Assembly: GCF_047654785.1 (NCBI RefSeq)
Contig: NZ_JASGKQ010000002.1
Span: 62,001 to 126,000 of the forward strand
Reading direction: 5' to 3'
Length of the DNA: 64,000 nucleotides
Origin: Pelomonas sp047654785
Lineage (GTDB): Bacteria; Pseudomonadota; Gammaproteobacteria; Burkholderiales; Burkholderiaceae_C
Of this stretch, positions 1-10,992 are shown in pieces. A model generated the notes under the pieces. The model had not been told where the DNA came from. It worked only from the letters and a program-made list of their open reading frames with translations, and did no database searches. A program made the position numbers and the translations under genes. How positions within the stretch are numbered: position 1 is the stretch's first letter; each line of letters starts with the position of its first letter.

Positions 1-210
1 CGGGATTTATTTTCCTGATTTGCTTCAAACACCACCAATATCAGACCATCGATGGCCAGAATGCCGGCGACCTACTTGTTGCATCCCATGTGATCATGTA
101 CCCGTTCGCAGTTGGGCCCTGTTCAAAGCCAGGGACCTGGTGCAAGAGTTGATCCGAACCCTCAAGGCCGAGCCGACGGTCGCCACAGTCAGATGAGCCA
201 AGTCCACGCC
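1..210. other. Left edge, no gene recognised
   Basis: I see no supported gene here. The open frames are overlapping, of low quality and unlike any family I know. The stretch lies just upstream of the broken IS481 transposase and may hold the left end of that element, but I could not identify a terminal repeat to match the right end near position 655-674. Confidence 0.4.
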
Positions 211-676
211 CGAGCCCGCACCACGCCGCTGATCCGAGCGGAGATTCGAGCGTCGAAGCTTGGGGGTGGTGGAACTGGCGGAGCGCTACAACATCAGCTG
301 CGCCACGGCCGCGAAGTGGAAGAACCGCGAAGACGTGCAGGACCGCTCGCACCCGCCCGCACAAGCTCAACACCACGCTCAGCGAAGGGCAGGAGGCCAT
401 CGTGGCCGAGTTGCTCCGCCTGACGCTGATCCCGCTGGACGACCTGCTGGTGGGGTGGTACGCGAATTCATCAACCCGGCCGTCTCGCGCGCGGAGCTGG
501 ACCGCTTCAGGCGCCGAACTCGAGGCCATGCTCATGGCGTACGCCACGAGCTACAACCACCACATCCCGCAGCGCTCCCTCAAGCACCTCTCTCCCGCCC
601 AAACCCTTCAAACCTGGCAGGTCGCCAAGCCCAAATTGTTCAAACGCGCCGTGCATAAACAGGCGGGGCTTGACAC
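211..676 (+). pseudogene. Degenerate IS481-family transposase remnant
   Basis: Pieces of an IS481-type transposase appear in order but in different frames. They are an N-terminal helix-turn-helix stretch (RTTPLIRAEIRASKLG, then VVELAERYNISCATAAKWKN one frame on), a middle piece (HKLNTTLSEGQEAIVAELLR), a short piece FINPAVSRAELDRF, and the C-terminal piece YNHHIPQRSLKHLSPAQTLQ. Between the third and fourth pieces the catalytic DDE core is missing, so the copy combines several frameshifts with an internal deletion and cannot be active. The sequence near 653-674 (CATAAACAGGCGGGGCTTGA) looks like the outer right end of such an element. The family call rests on remembered IS481 transposases and is fairly secure. 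Confidence 0.75.
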
Positions 677-775
677 TTATAGGCTGCTGTTGCAAGCCGG
701 GTGCAAATGGGCTGAGGTGCAGAAGCGGAAGGCGGGAGAGGGGCACTGCTCGCCAATATCGCTCAGAATACGAGG

Positions 776-798
776 CAAGGCCGCGTTGTACGGCCTTG
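776..798. terminator. Hairpin downstream of the S9 peptidase gene
   Basis: An 8-bp perfect inverted repeat, CAAGGCCG and CGGCCTTG with a 7-nt loop, lies 21 bp beyond the stop codon of the minus-strand peptidase gene. On the minus strand it has no clear T-run; on the plus strand TTT follows. It could terminate either direction or be a relic. Confidence 0.3.
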
Positions 799-818
799 TT
801 TACTGCAAACGGCAGCCA

Positions 819-2855
819 TCAAGGTTGACCGAGATGCTTTGCGAGGAAGCGCTCCATCCGGTTCGCAAAATCGATGCGGGATTCTGGGCGCAGCCAGCTG
901 TGCCCTTCATCCGAGTAAACCACCCACTCCGGTGCATTGCCAACTTTGGCCAACGCATCGCGCATACGTTCGCCATGCTGCAGAGGGACACGCAAATCAG
1001 CGCCCCCCATGCCCAGCAGCACCGGCGCTTTGATGCGTGCGGCCTGCTCCACGGGCGAATTTGCGCGCAGCATGGCGGCATCTTTCTCCGGATCGCCCAG
1101 CCGTGCGCTCAGCACGTGCTGGCGAGACAGAGCATTGACGTCCGTCTCCACCCAGGAAGAGCCCTGGGCAAGAAGCATCAGATCCGTCACAGCCACCCAG
1201 GCCACCCCACAGCGATAAAGCTCTGGATGCCGCATCAAGCCGGCAAAAGTCGCGTAGCCACCATAGCTCGCACCCGCAATACAGGCTCGATCGCTGGCCA
1301 GCCCAGATTTCTGCGCCCAGAGCAACGTATCGGCCACGTCGTCCTGCATGGCCTGGCCCCACTGCTTGAATCCTGCCTCCATGAACTTGCGCCCAAAGCC
1401 GTCGCTGCCGCGGAACTCAGGTTCAATCACAAGATAACCACGCGAGGCAATAAAGGCCGCATAAGGGCTCCATCCCCAAACACGTCCACGCACGTTCGGC
1501 CCCCCATGCACAAGCACGACCGTCAGCAGAGGCTTCTCAGGCTTGGCATTGGGCTTCAGCCCGGGCGGCAGTGTGATCCAGACCGGTAACTCCAGGCCAT
1601 CGCGCGCCTTGATGCGTTGAAGGTCGACGCGCGGCATGCGTGCTGGGTCGATGCCAAGCATCACCCGACCGACAGACTGCCATGCATCGTCTTTGGCCCG
1701 GTACACCAGTACCTGGCCCGGCTCCCGATCCGAGTACGACTGCACGAGTGCCACCATGTCAGGACTGCCGCAACGCCGGCACATGATGCGGTTGATGCGG
1801 CCTGGCAAGAGTTTGTCGACCTTCTGCTGGAAAGCCTTTATGCCCGCGTTCAACCACACGGTTTCCTCAGCATCAGTGGTAACGCGGAAGCCAAGCAAGC
1901 CCTGGTCCGAACTGATCGCCTGCCCTTCAAAATCGAACCCGGCTGTCACGATCAACGGCTTGGCTTCCGGAGCACCAGTCTTGAAATCAAAGCGCGTCAG
2001 CGCCGAGGTTTCCGCCGGGCCCTGACGCTTGGTGACGTACAGAGTTCCGCGATCGTCCACAAACTCGGGCCGGAATGGCATGTCCAACAGGTTTCCCTCG
2101 CCGATCTGCATCCAGGTCTCACTGTCAGGCGCCCGATAGAACATCCGCCCCTGCATTTCATCTACGCTGATGGCAACGCGCGGTTGGCCTTTACCATCGA
2201 AGAGCCACTGCGCCACCCGGGAGGGCGCCTTCAGGTCGCCGAACGTCTGCACCAGCCCGTTGTTGACATTGACCTGCAGCGGACGCATCGACACCACCTC
2301 CCACTGCGCGTTGAATCGGGCTTCACCGACAACGATGGTGTCGTTGGCGGCACCGGCGACGAAATCAGGCACCGCCAACAAGCGATGGAAAGGCGAAAGG
2401 CTACGATCGCGAATACGTCCGCCGGAGGCAGCATTTTGCTCACGTCGGATCAATTTCAGCAGGTTGTTGCCATCCCGGTCGACCGCGAACAGACCAGGGG
2501 GGTTGTGATAGCTGGAGCCGCTGCCCAACGACAGATCACGAACGCTGAAGAGCAGGCGGTCCTCATTGACCCAGTGCACGTCGACGACATCCAGGTCGTG
2601 GATGCGCGCCGCCTGCGTTGGCTTGCCGTTGGGACTCAAGTCAAAGACGAACAGTGCTCGACGGCCGCCAAGCTTGGATGTGGTGATGGCCAGGTAGCGG
2701 CCTGATGGGCTGAGCTGCGCTTCCTGAAACTCCGAGGACTGGAAGAACGCGACGACCGGCACGAGAGGCTGAGCGACGGGGGTGGTGGACTGCGCAAACG
2801 AGGTGCTGGCGAACGACATCACCAACAGGGTACGCACAACCGATTTTTTGAGCAT
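819..2855 (-). CDS. Secreted S9-family prolyl oligopeptidase-like peptidase
   Basis: A 678-residue alpha/beta-hydrolase peptidase of family S9 (acylaminoacyl-peptidase / prolyl oligopeptidase type). The start at 2855 is chosen because it opens a clear signal peptide (MLKKSVVRTLLVMSFASTSFAQ region) after an AGGGAG ribosome site; an upstream in-frame ATG at 2966 would give a non-signal extension. The N-terminal half is the expected beta-propeller. The C-terminal catalytic domain has the nucleophile motif GASYGGY (Ser530), the acid in GADLRVP (Asp620) and His652 in DEGHSW. It lies downstream of a TonB-dependent receptor gene on the same strand, so it may digest peptides in the periplasm for uptake, an inference from pairing. 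A terminator between the two suggests separate or only partly coupled transcription. Confidence 0.9.
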   Translation of the reverse strand: MLKKSVVRTLLVMSFASTSFAQSTTPVAQPLVPVVAFFQSSEFQEAQLSPSGRYLAITTSKLGGRRALFVFDLSPNGKPTQAARIHDLDVVDVHWVNEDRLLFSVRDLSLGSGSSYHNPPGLFAVDRDGNNLLKLIRREQNAASGGRIRDRSLSPFHRLLAVPDFVAGAANDTIVVGEARFNAQWEVVSMRPLQVNVNNGLVQTFGDLKAPSRVAQWLFDGKGQPRVAISVDEMQGRMFYRAPDSETWMQIGEGNLLDMPFRPEFVDDRGTLYVTKRQGPAETSALTRFDFKTGAPEAKPLIVTAGFDFEGQAISSDQGLLGFRVTTDAEETVWLNAGIKAFQQKVDKLLPGRINRIMCRRCGSPDMVALVQSYSDREPGQVLVYRAKDDAWQSVGRVMLGIDPARMPRVDLQRIKARDGLELPVWITLPPGLKPNAKPEKPLLTVVLVHGGPNVRGRVWGWSPYAAFIASRGYLVIEPEFRGSDGFGRKFMEAGFKQWGQAMQDDVADTLLWAQKSGLASDRACIAGASYGGYATFAGLMRHPELYRCGVAWVAVTDLMLLAQGSSWVETDVNALSRQHVLSARLGDPEKDAAMLRANSPVEQAARIKAPVLLGMGGADLRVPLQHGERMRDALAKVGNAPEWVVYSDEGHSWLRPESRIDFANRMERFLAKHLGQP

Positions 2856-2896
2856 GATTACTCCCTGATCGCCTTGGCAAAGAGGCGAAGTCCAAT

Positions 2897-2923
2897 AAAA
2901 AAGCCCGGCCGAAGCCGGGCTTT
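2897..2923 (-). terminator. Rho-independent terminator of the TonB receptor gene
   Basis: On the minus strand a GC-rich stem (AAGCCCGGC pairing with GCCGGGCTT around a short loop) is followed by a run of six T residues. It sits about 50 bp after the receptor stop codon and ends about 40 bp before the start of the S9 peptidase gene. Confidence 0.85.
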
Positions 2924-2972
2924 GCGACACAACGACAGGGAATCGGCCGCGACCGCTCCCCTGCATGCTCGA

Positions 2973-5879
2973 TCAGAACTGCTGCGTGTAACGCACGAAC
3001 CAGGAGCGGTCAATCGGCAACTCAGCATTGACCGCCGAAGACGACGAGCCGATGTCGAAGTTGATACGCGGCTTCTTGTCGAAGACGTTGTTCACGCCGA
3101 CCAGCAGCGTGCCCTTCCAAGGCGTCTTGTAGCTGGCGCTGAGGTCGTTGTAGACCAGAGCCTTCAGCTTATTGAAGCCCGTGCCGCCGCTCCATTCGCC
3201 AGTCGGGTTCGAGCAGTACACAGGCGCATCCGGATCCGTATCCCAACAGGTGGTCTTGGTTGCGCTGTAGTAGCGGGTGCCCAAAGTCACGCCGAAATCG
3301 CCCATCGTCCAGTCAATGCCAATGTTGGACTTGACGCGGTAGATGTCGTTCTCACCCACAGCCGACAGAGAGAACGGACCCCAGTTCGAGGTGGCTGTAC
3401 TCTTGACTTCGTACTTCTTGACGTACGTGGTCTCGCTGCGCAGGTTGAAACGGCCCCAGGACGTGGCCGGGAAGCGGTAGCCCACCGACAGGTCGAAACC
3501 CTCCGTGCGCAGACCACCCTGATTCACGTTGCCCAGCGCGGCAGCATTCACCTGGCCGGTGGAGTCACGCGTGTGCAGGCCGCACAGTGCCGTCACGTTG
3601 TTGACGTAACACTCGTTCAGCAGCGCGCTGGCCGTCACGCCGGTGATGCGGTTCTTGAGCTCGATCAGGTACCAGTCCAGACCAACCGTCAAACCTTGCA
3701 GGTAGGACGGGCTGTAAACGAAGCCCAGGGTCTTGGTGGTCGCCGTTTCAGGCTGTAGGAACGAGTTGCCTGCGCCTTGCTGGAACGGATACGGCGACTG
3801 GGTGTTCGGCGCGGTGATCGGCAGACCGTTCTGGCCGCGCTGACGGAAATCGGCTGGTACACCTGCAGCCAAGCAGCGAGCCTGGACTTCAGGCGTGTTG
3901 GCAGCTGCACCGAAGCGGGTGTCGCAAGGATCAGTGTACGACGCGAAGGACTGCGAGCCACCACCAGCGATGTCATCCAATGTAGGAGCGCGGAAGCCCT
4001 CAGCATACGTACCGCGGAGCAGCACGTCCTTGATCGGACGGTACAGCAGGCTACCCTTACTGTTGGTGGTGTTGCCGAAGTTGCTGTAGTCCGAGTAGCG
4101 GGTTGCCAAGTTCAGCACCAGCTGTTCAGCGCCAGGAACCCCCTTCAACAGCGGCAGGTTCACTTCGACATAGGCTTCCTTGACGGTGTAGTCGCCAGTC
4201 GTCGACTGGCCTGCCAGGTCGGTGCTCAGGCCGTTCTGCTCAAACACGCCCGGCTTGTCGTAGCCTTTCACGTTGCGGCGCTCAAGGCCGGCAGCAGCGG
4301 TCATCATGCCGCCAGGCAGCTTCATGATTTCGCCGCTGATGTCAGCCGTCAGGCTCTTGACCGTTGCGCCGTAGGTCGTTACGCCGCGCTGGTTGATGTA
4401 CTCCAAAGCTTGAGCGGTGGAGGCCGAGGGACCACCGAGGATGTTGAAGGGAACGCACGAGCCAGGGCCGGTGCCCAGCGTGATGGGGGCCGCAGCCGTG
4501 CCGCACTGCACGGCGCCCTGAGCATTCATGAAGCTCGGGCCCAAGGCTTTTTTCAGATTGACCAGGTTGATGTTGCCGGAGTTCAGCGCTTCACCCGAAA
4601 CGTTGCTGTAGTTGACGCCAGCAGACCAAGTCCAAGCACGACCAGCGATGCTCATGTCGCCTTCGAGGGCGGCATCAAAGTGCGTTGTGCGATTGTTGTT
4701 CTCTGTCACGCGCGGCAGCTCGGTGATGCGGCGCTGGAAGAAAGCATCCACACCTGCGCCGGCTGCGACACCCACGCCTTGGTTGCCGAACGGATTGTAG
4801 TAGCTGTCCTTGTCGATGTAAACCGGGTAAGCCGACTGCGACGTCGACTGCAGCGGGTAGCCAGCGATCTGGCGAACCGAGTTGCGCTCGGCAAACATAG
4901 CTGTGGAGCTCAGGCGCATAGAAGGCGACAAGTCCAGCGAGCCATGCGTGAAGAACGATTTCAGCTCCGTCGGAATCGTGAACATCATCTGCTGCGTCGA
5001 ATTGAACGAATCGTCAGCAGTCGCACCCACATGGTAGTTGGCGATGTCGTTGGAAGCCTGGCCGACGCCTACGCCGTCATAAGAGCCGGTGTGGTTCAGC
5101 ACATAGGTCGAACCGGTGGCAGCGCCATTGGCCGTGCTGCGTACACGGCCCCAAGGGCCGATGCCCAGACCGCCAGTCTTGAAGTCAGGGCCATAGCTGT
5201 AGGCTGTGATGTCGCGATCCTTCGCCCAGACCTCGCCTTGCTTCGAGTAAGTCAGGCCAAACATCAGCGAACCCTTGTCGCCGGACAGGCCGTAGCTCAG
5301 GTTGAAGTCGTTGCGCTTACCGTCACCGGCTTCGTTGGCACCCGTCATGACGCTGACGCTGCCTCCATCCAGGGACTTCTTCAAGATAAAGTTGATCACG
5401 CCGGCAAGAGCGTCCGAGCCGTAGGCCGAGGAGCCACCGTCCTTCAGCACCTCAATACGCTCGACGAGCGAGGACGGGATGGTCGACAGGTCGGTGAAAC
5501 CGGCCACGGTCTGCGCCCATCGCTTGCCGTTCACCAACACCAGCAGACGCTGAGAACCGAGGTTGCGGAGATTGGGGTAGTCGCCACCCTGCTCGCGGTT
5601 GGAGGCCAAGGTTTGGCCTTTGGAGAAGTCAGGAGTGCCAGCCGACGACAGCTGATTGACGATATCACCGAGCGTGACCAAGCCAGACTTTTGGATGTCT
5701 TGTGCGGTCAACTTCAGCACGGGCTGAGCGGTTTCGGCATCAATCTGGCGAATGCGCGAACCCGTGATTTCAATGCGTTCGAGCTTTTCCGACGAGGCTT
5801 CTTGTGCCATTGCCGAGACAGCGCTCAGCATACCGATCATCGCCAGCGCAGCTGCGCTACGGGCATTTCTTTTAAACAT
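2973..5879 (-). CDS. TonB-dependent outer-membrane receptor
   Basis: A 968-residue outer-membrane receptor. It begins with a signal peptide ending AVSAMAQ, then a plug domain with the usual motifs (RIEITGSRIRQ, RLLVLVNGKRW, RIEVLKDGGSSAYGSDALAG, GVINFIL) and a long beta-barrel containing the conserved VLLRGTYAEGFRAPTL segment. The protein ends in an aromatic residue (VRYTQQF), typical of Bam-assembled barrels. An AAGGAG ribosome site lies just upstream of the ATG at 5879. This subclass is common for peptide or carbohydrate import, and the S9 peptidase gene downstream favours peptide-derived substrates, but the ligand cannot be read from the sequence. Confidence 0.92.
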   Translation of the reverse strand: MFKRNARSAAALAMIGMLSAVSAMAQEASSEKLERIEITGSRIRQIDAETAQPVLKLTAQDIQKSGLVTLGDIVNQLSSAGTPDFSKGQTLASNREQGGDYPNLRNLGSQRLLVLVNGKRWAQTVAGFTDLSTIPSSLVERIEVLKDGGSSAYGSDALAGVINFILKKSLDGGSVSVMTGANEAGDGKRNDFNLSYGLSGDKGSLMFGLTYSKQGEVWAKDRDITAYSYGPDFKTGGLGIGPWGRVRSTANGAATGSTYVLNHTGSYDGVGVGQASNDIANYHVGATADDSFNSTQQMMFTIPTELKSFFTHGSLDLSPSMRLSSTAMFAERNSVRQIAGYPLQSTSQSAYPVYIDKDSYYNPFGNQGVGVAAGAGVDAFFQRRITELPRVTENNNRTTHFDAALEGDMSIAGRAWTWSAGVNYSNVSGEALNSGNINLVNLKKALGPSFMNAQGAVQCGTAAAPITLGTGPGSCVPFNILGGPSASTAQALEYINQRGVTTYGATVKSLTADISGEIMKLPGGMMTAAAGLERRNVKGYDKPGVFEQNGLSTDLAGQSTTGDYTVKEAYVEVNLPLLKGVPGAEQLVLNLATRYSDYSNFGNTTNSKGSLLYRPIKDVLLRGTYAEGFRAPTLDDIAGGGSQSFASYTDPCDTRFGAAANTPEVQARCLAAGVPADFRQRGQNGLPITAPNTQSPYPFQQGAGNSFLQPETATTKTLGFVYSPSYLQGLTVGLDWYLIELKNRITGVTASALLNECYVNNVTALCGLHTRDSTGQVNAAALGNVNQGGLRTEGFDLSVGYRFPATSWGRFNLRSETTYVKKYEVKSTATSNWGPFSLSAVGENDIYRVKSNIGIDWTMGDFGVTLGTRYYSATKTTCWDTDPDAPVYCSNPTGEWSGGTGFNKLKALVYNDLSASYKTPWKGTLLVGVNNVFDKKPRINFDIGSSSSAVNAELPIDRSWFVRYTQQF

Positions 5880-6213
5880 AACTACTCCTTCGTGAGGACG
5901 TTCTCAACGCTTTGTGTTGCGGATAAATTTTGGAAACGCGAATCCCTCGCGGAGAAACGCTCTTTCGCGGCGCGCAGTCTGGCAACAGCAGCCCGTCACG
6001 CGGATCGGGGTACACCCCAATAGACCGCCCCAACACTGCCATTGTCGCCAGAACCTAGGGATTTCACCAAGTCGAGTAGGCGTACAGTTGGGTCTGGCCG
6101 TTGTCGCGTGACCACACAAATCTGCCCAATGACGTCGGTTATCCGTGTGGACAGGGTGATATGCGTGGGATAGCCAACCCCTAGAATCGCTGCCCTTACT
6201 CAATAGGATCAGC
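5880..6213. promoter_or_regulatory. Divergent promoter region
   Basis: This 334-bp spacer separates the receptor gene (-) from the flavoprotein gene (+). It must hold promoters for both. The receptor's ribosome site is at its left edge, and TAGAAT near 6182 could be a -10 element for the plus-strand gene. No gene or strong repeat is seen. Confidence 0.4.
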
Positions 6214-7458
6214 GTGGCTGTTTTTTCCGAGGGCGTTGGGCCCGCTGCTAAGCAGCGCTGCGAAACCCTGATCATCGGCGCCGGCCCCGCCGGCAGCGCC
6301 TGCGCGCGCGTGCTGGCCCGTGCGGGCGTGGACGTGCTGCTGGTGGACCAGCATCCGCCCGGCCGCGACAAGACTTGTGGTGACGGGCTGATCCCCGACG
6401 CGCACCAGGCGCTGGCCCGGCTGGGCATGCTGGACGAGGTCATGCGCCGCGCGCAGCCGGTCAGCCATGTCGGCTGCATCGGCCCGCGCGGCGGGCGCAT
6501 CGACGTGCCGGGCTCGCTGGCCGTGCTGCCGCGCAGGGAGCTGGATGCGCTGCTGCTGCAGGCCGCGCGCGATGCCGGCGCGCGTTTCGAGCAGATGCGC
6601 TTCGAGGCGCCGCTGGAGCGGGACGGCCGCATCGTCGGCGCGCGGCTGAAACGGGGCGACGAGCTCGTCGAGATACCGGCCCGCTGGGTCGTGCTCGCTA
6701 CCGGCGCCGTCCCGAAGGCGCTGACGGCCGCCGGCATGTGCCAGCGCCACACGCCCAGCGGCGTGGCGCTGCGCGGCTACGTGAAGGCGCCGCAGCTGGC
6801 CGGCAGGATCAAGGCGCTGGAAGTGGTGTGGGACAAGGCGGTGCGGCCGGGCTATGGCTGGATCTTCCCGGCCCCGGACGGCCACTTCAACATCGGCGTC
6901 GGCGTCACCGATTCGCACAAGGATCTCGGCGGCAAGGGCCGCAAGAAGGACGTCAACCTGCGCGCGATCTTCGACGCCTTCGTCGAGAAATACCCGCCCG
7001 CCGCCGAGCTGATGCGTGTCGGCGAACTGGTGGGCGAGCTGAAGGGCGCGCCGCTGCGCTGCACGCTGACCGGCGCGGCGTGGACGCGGCCGGGCCTGCT
7101 GGTCACCGGCGAGGCGGCGGGCTCGACCTATTCCTTCACCGGCGAGGGCATCGGCAAGGCGATGGAAACCGGCATGCTGGCCGCCGATGCCATCCTGGCG
7201 CACCGCGAGGATGGCCAAGACGGCGACGCCGCCACGCGCGCCACGTACGAGGCCACGCTGACCGCGCTGAAGCCCAAGTTCGACCTCTACGAACGCGCCA
7301 ACCGCGTCAACGCCCACCCCTGGCTGGCCGACCTGCTGATCTGGCGCGCGAAAAAGAGCCCGCGACTGCTGCAGCGCATGAGCGGCGTGCTCAACGAGAC
7401 CAGCAACCCGGGCAACCTGGTCAGCGTGAAGGGGCTGACCCGGCTGTTCTTCGAATAG
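6214..7458 (+). CDS. Geranylgeranyl-reductase-family FAD-dependent oxidoreductase
   Basis: A 414-residue flavoprotein of the geranylgeranyl reductase / FixC-like group. It has an N-terminal FAD-binding Rossmann motif (LIIGAGPAGSACARVLARAG, about residues 20-40), the family motif around CGDGLIPDA, and a second FAD-contact region GLLVTGEAAGSTYSFTGEGI. The start is GTG, with a weak AGGAT upstream; no better start keeps the Rossmann fold near the N-terminus. Members saturate isoprenoid chains or act on other hydrophobic substrates, but the substrate here is unknown and there are no isoprenoid genes beside it. It converges on the thiolase gene with a 3-bp gap and no visible terminator. Confidence 0.85.
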   Translation: MAVFSEGVGPAAKQRCETLIIGAGPAGSACARVLARAGVDVLLVDQHPPGRDKTCGDGLIPDAHQALARLGMLDEVMRRAQPVSHVGCIGPRGGRIDVPGSLAVLPRRELDALLLQAARDAGARFEQMRFEAPLERDGRIVGARLKRGDELVEIPARWVVLATGAVPKALTAAGMCQRHTPSGVALRGYVKAPQLAGRIKALEVVWDKAVRPGYGWIFPAPDGHFNIGVGVTDSHKDLGGKGRKKDVNLRAIFDAFVEKYPPAAELMRVGELVGELKGAPLRCTLTGAAWTRPGLLVTGEAAGSTYSFTGEGIGKAMETGMLAADAILAHREDGQDGDAATRATYEATLTALKPKFDLYERANRVNAHPWLADLLIWRAKKSPRLLQRMSGVLNETSNPGNLVSVKGLTRLFFE

Positions 7459-7461
7459 CGG

Positions 7462-8660
<1,199 letters not shown>

Positions 8661-8664
<4 letters not shown>

Positions 8665-10085
8665 CGGAGGTAGGGCGACACGCGGTAGCGCTCGCCTCGG
8701 TGGTGGTGGTCGAGTCGGTCCAGCAGCGCGGCGACGGCCGGCGCGCCCCAGGCGGCCAGCCACTCGAACGGGCCGGCCGGGTAGTTGACGCCCAGCTTCA
8801 TCGCCGCGTCGGCACCGGCCTCGTCGCAGACGCCCTGCTGCACGGCGTCCGCCGCTTCGTTGATCAGCATGGCGACGGTGCGCGCGACGACGAGGCCCGG
8901 CACGTCGGCCATGGCGCGCGGCGTCAGCCCCAGCACGGCCAGCCAGGCGGCGGTGCCGGCATCGCCGGCAAAGGCGATGTCGCCGGCGGCGGCCAGCGGC
9001 AGGTCGAACACGGCGCCGCCGGCGCCCAGCTCGGCGGCGCGGCGGCCATCGGTCAGGCACAGCGGGCGGCCGTCGACGTCCAGGCCGGTCCAGTCGCTGT
9101 CCGGCTCACGCGGCGTGTCGGGCAGCGCGGCGGCGAAGCGCTCGGCCACCGGGCCGCGGCCGTGCACGACGACCCGGGCCGCCCGCGGCGCGGCGGCCGC
9201 TGCGGCGGCCGGCAGCGCCGGTGCGCCCTCGGGGTAGCGGTAGAAGCCGCGCCCGCTCTTGCGGCCCAGGAAGCCGGCATCCACCAGCTCCTGCTGCACC
9301 AGCGAGGGCGTGAAGCGCCGGTCGAAGAAGTTGGCCGCGAACACCGATTGCGTCACCGCGAAGTTGGTGTCGTGGCCGATCAGGTCCATCAGTTCGCAGG
9401 GGCCCATGCGGAACCCGGCGGCGCGCAGGCAGGCGTCGATCAGCTCGGGCGCGGCGGCGCGCTCCTGCAGCAGCATCAGCGCCTCGGCGTAATACGGCCG
9501 GGCGATGCGGTTGACGATGAAGCCCGGCGTGGAGCGCGCATGCACCGGCGTCTTGCCCCAGCGCGCGGCGAGCGCGAACACGGCCTGCGCGACGGCGGCG
9601 TCGGTGCCCAGGCCGGAGACGACCTCGACGAGCTTCATCAGCGGCACCGGGTTGAAGAAGTGCATGCCGACCAGCCGCTCCGGCCGGCGCATGCCGCGCG
9701 CCAGCGCCGTCACGGAGATGGACGAGGTGTTGGTGGCGATGACGGCGGCGTCGGGCAGCAGCGCCTCCAACTCGGCGAACAGCGCGCGCTTCACGTCCAG
9801 GTTCTCGACGATGGCCTCGACGACGAGGTCCACGTCGCCGGCCAGCGCCGCGGCCGGCGTGATGCGCGCCAGCGTGGCGGCCACGGCGTCGGCGGTCAGC
9901 CGGCCCTTGGCGGCGAGGCCGTCCAGCGTCTGCGCGAGCTTGGCCTTGGCGGCCTCGGCGGCGCCGGCGCGGGCGTCGAACAGCTGCACGGCATGGCCGG
10001 CCTGGGCGGCCACCTGGGCGATGCCGGCGCCCATCAGGCCGGCGCCGACGACGAGGACGCGGGCCTGGGAGAGATCGAGGGTCAT
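8661..10085 (-). CDS. paaH: 3-hydroxyacyl-CoA dehydrogenase, PaaH-like
   Basis: A 474-residue NAD-dependent 3-hydroxyacyl-CoA dehydrogenase of the PaaH (3-hydroxyadipyl-CoA) type. The N-terminal Rossmann motif is VLVVGAGLMGAGIAQVAAQA (about residues 9-28). Further motifs are IATNTSSISVTALA, GMHFFNPVPLMKLVEVV, the family signature TPGFIVNRIARPYYAEAL, and GRKSGRGFYRYPEG at the end of the first dimerisation domain. The C-terminal 170 residues are a second, more divergent helical domain. The start overlaps the stop of the enoyl-CoA hydratase gene (ATGA); the longer open frame upstream is a shadow. With its neighbours it provides hydration, oxidation and thiolysis of a dicarboxylyl-CoA, as in the lower phenylacetate or adipate pathway. 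Confidence 0.88.
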
Positions 10086-10876
10086 GGGGCGGGTTTCCAG
10101 TTCGGCGCGCGCTTGGCCAGGAAGGCGGCAAAGCCTTCGCGCGCCTCGGGCGTGGCGCGCACGCGGGCGATGGTCTGCGCGGTCAGCTCGCGCACGTCGG
10201 CGCTCAGCGGGCCGGGGGCCAGCCGCGCATAGAGTTGCTTGATTTCGGCTTGCGCCTGCGGGCCGCAGGCGAGCAGGTCGGCGAGCAGGGCGTCCACCGC
10301 CGCGTCCAGGCCCTCGGCCGGCGCCACGCGCTGCACCAGGCCCACGCGCTCGGCCTCGGGCGCGCCGATGCGGGCGGCCGTCAGCGCCAGGCGCCGCGCT
10401 TCGCGCAGGCCCACGGCATTGACGAGATGGGGCGCGATGACGGCCGGCAGGATGCCCATGCGCGCCTCGCTGACCGAGAAGCTCGCGGTGTCGGCCGCGA
10501 CGGCCATGTCGCAGGCGCACACCAGGCCCACGCCGCCGCCCAGCGCCGCGCCCTGCACGCGGGCCAGCGTGGGCTTGGGGCATTCGGCGATGCGCGCCAG
10601 CATGGCGGCGAAGCGGCGCGCGTCGGCGAGGTTGTCATCCTGCGACGCGGCCGCGGCGCGCTGCATCCATTGCAGGTCGGCCCCGGCGCTGAAATGTTTG
10701 CCAGCGCCGGCCAGCACGATGGCGCGCACGCCGGCCTCGCCGCCGAGCTGCGCGAAGGCGGCGTCCAGCTCGGCGATCAGCGTCTCGTCGAAAGCATTGA
10801 ACACGGCGGGCCGGTTCATCGTCAGCACGGCCACGCCGTCGGCGCGGCGCTGCAGGTCGAGGGAGGTCCAGGGCAT
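10082..10876 (-). CDS. Enoyl-CoA hydratase/isomerase family protein
   Basis: A 264-residue crotonase-fold enzyme and the first gene of the operon with the dehydrogenase and thiolase. The CoA/oxyanion segment HFSAGADLQWMQ and the loop VQGAALGGGVGLVCACDMAV are present, followed by SEARMGILPAVIAPHL. The acidic residue of GILPAVI-type sequences differs from classical hydratases (which carry E in a GxxPExG-like motif), and the ADLxWM segment resembles methylglutaconyl-CoA hydratases of leucine breakdown. Context suggests action on 2,3-dehydroadipyl-CoA, so sequence and context disagree on substrate. No paaABCDE or liu genes lie nearby to settle it. Confidence 0.8.
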   Translation of the reverse strand: MPWTSLDLQRRADGVAVLTMNRPAVFNAFDETLIAELDAAFAQLGGEAGVRAIVLAGAGKHFSAGADLQWMQRAAAASQDDNLADARRFAAMLARIAECPKPTLARVQGAALGGGVGLVCACDMAVAADTASFSVSEARMGILPAVIAPHLVNAVGLREARRLALTAARIGAPEAERVGLVQRVAPAEGLDAAVDALLADLLACGPQAQAEIKQLYARLAPGPLSADVRELTAQTIARVRATPEAREGFAAFLAKRAPNWKPAP

Positions 10877-10992
10877 GCAACCATTCTTGCACCGGGGCCC
10901 GCCCGGCCGCTGTCACCGCCGTTCAGCCGCCCGGCCCGCCATTCGCCGCATCGCGCGGCCGGCGGCGCGGGCCGGCTCCTAGACTGCCCGCC

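Noticed and set aside
402..1589. 395-residue plus-strand open frame from the left edge
   Set aside because: Its first third is the C-terminal part of the broken IS481 transposase; the rest is antisense to the S9 peptidase gene.
3777..6023. 748-residue plus-strand open frame across the TonB receptor
   Set aside because: Antisense shadow of an unambiguous receptor gene; no family resemblance.
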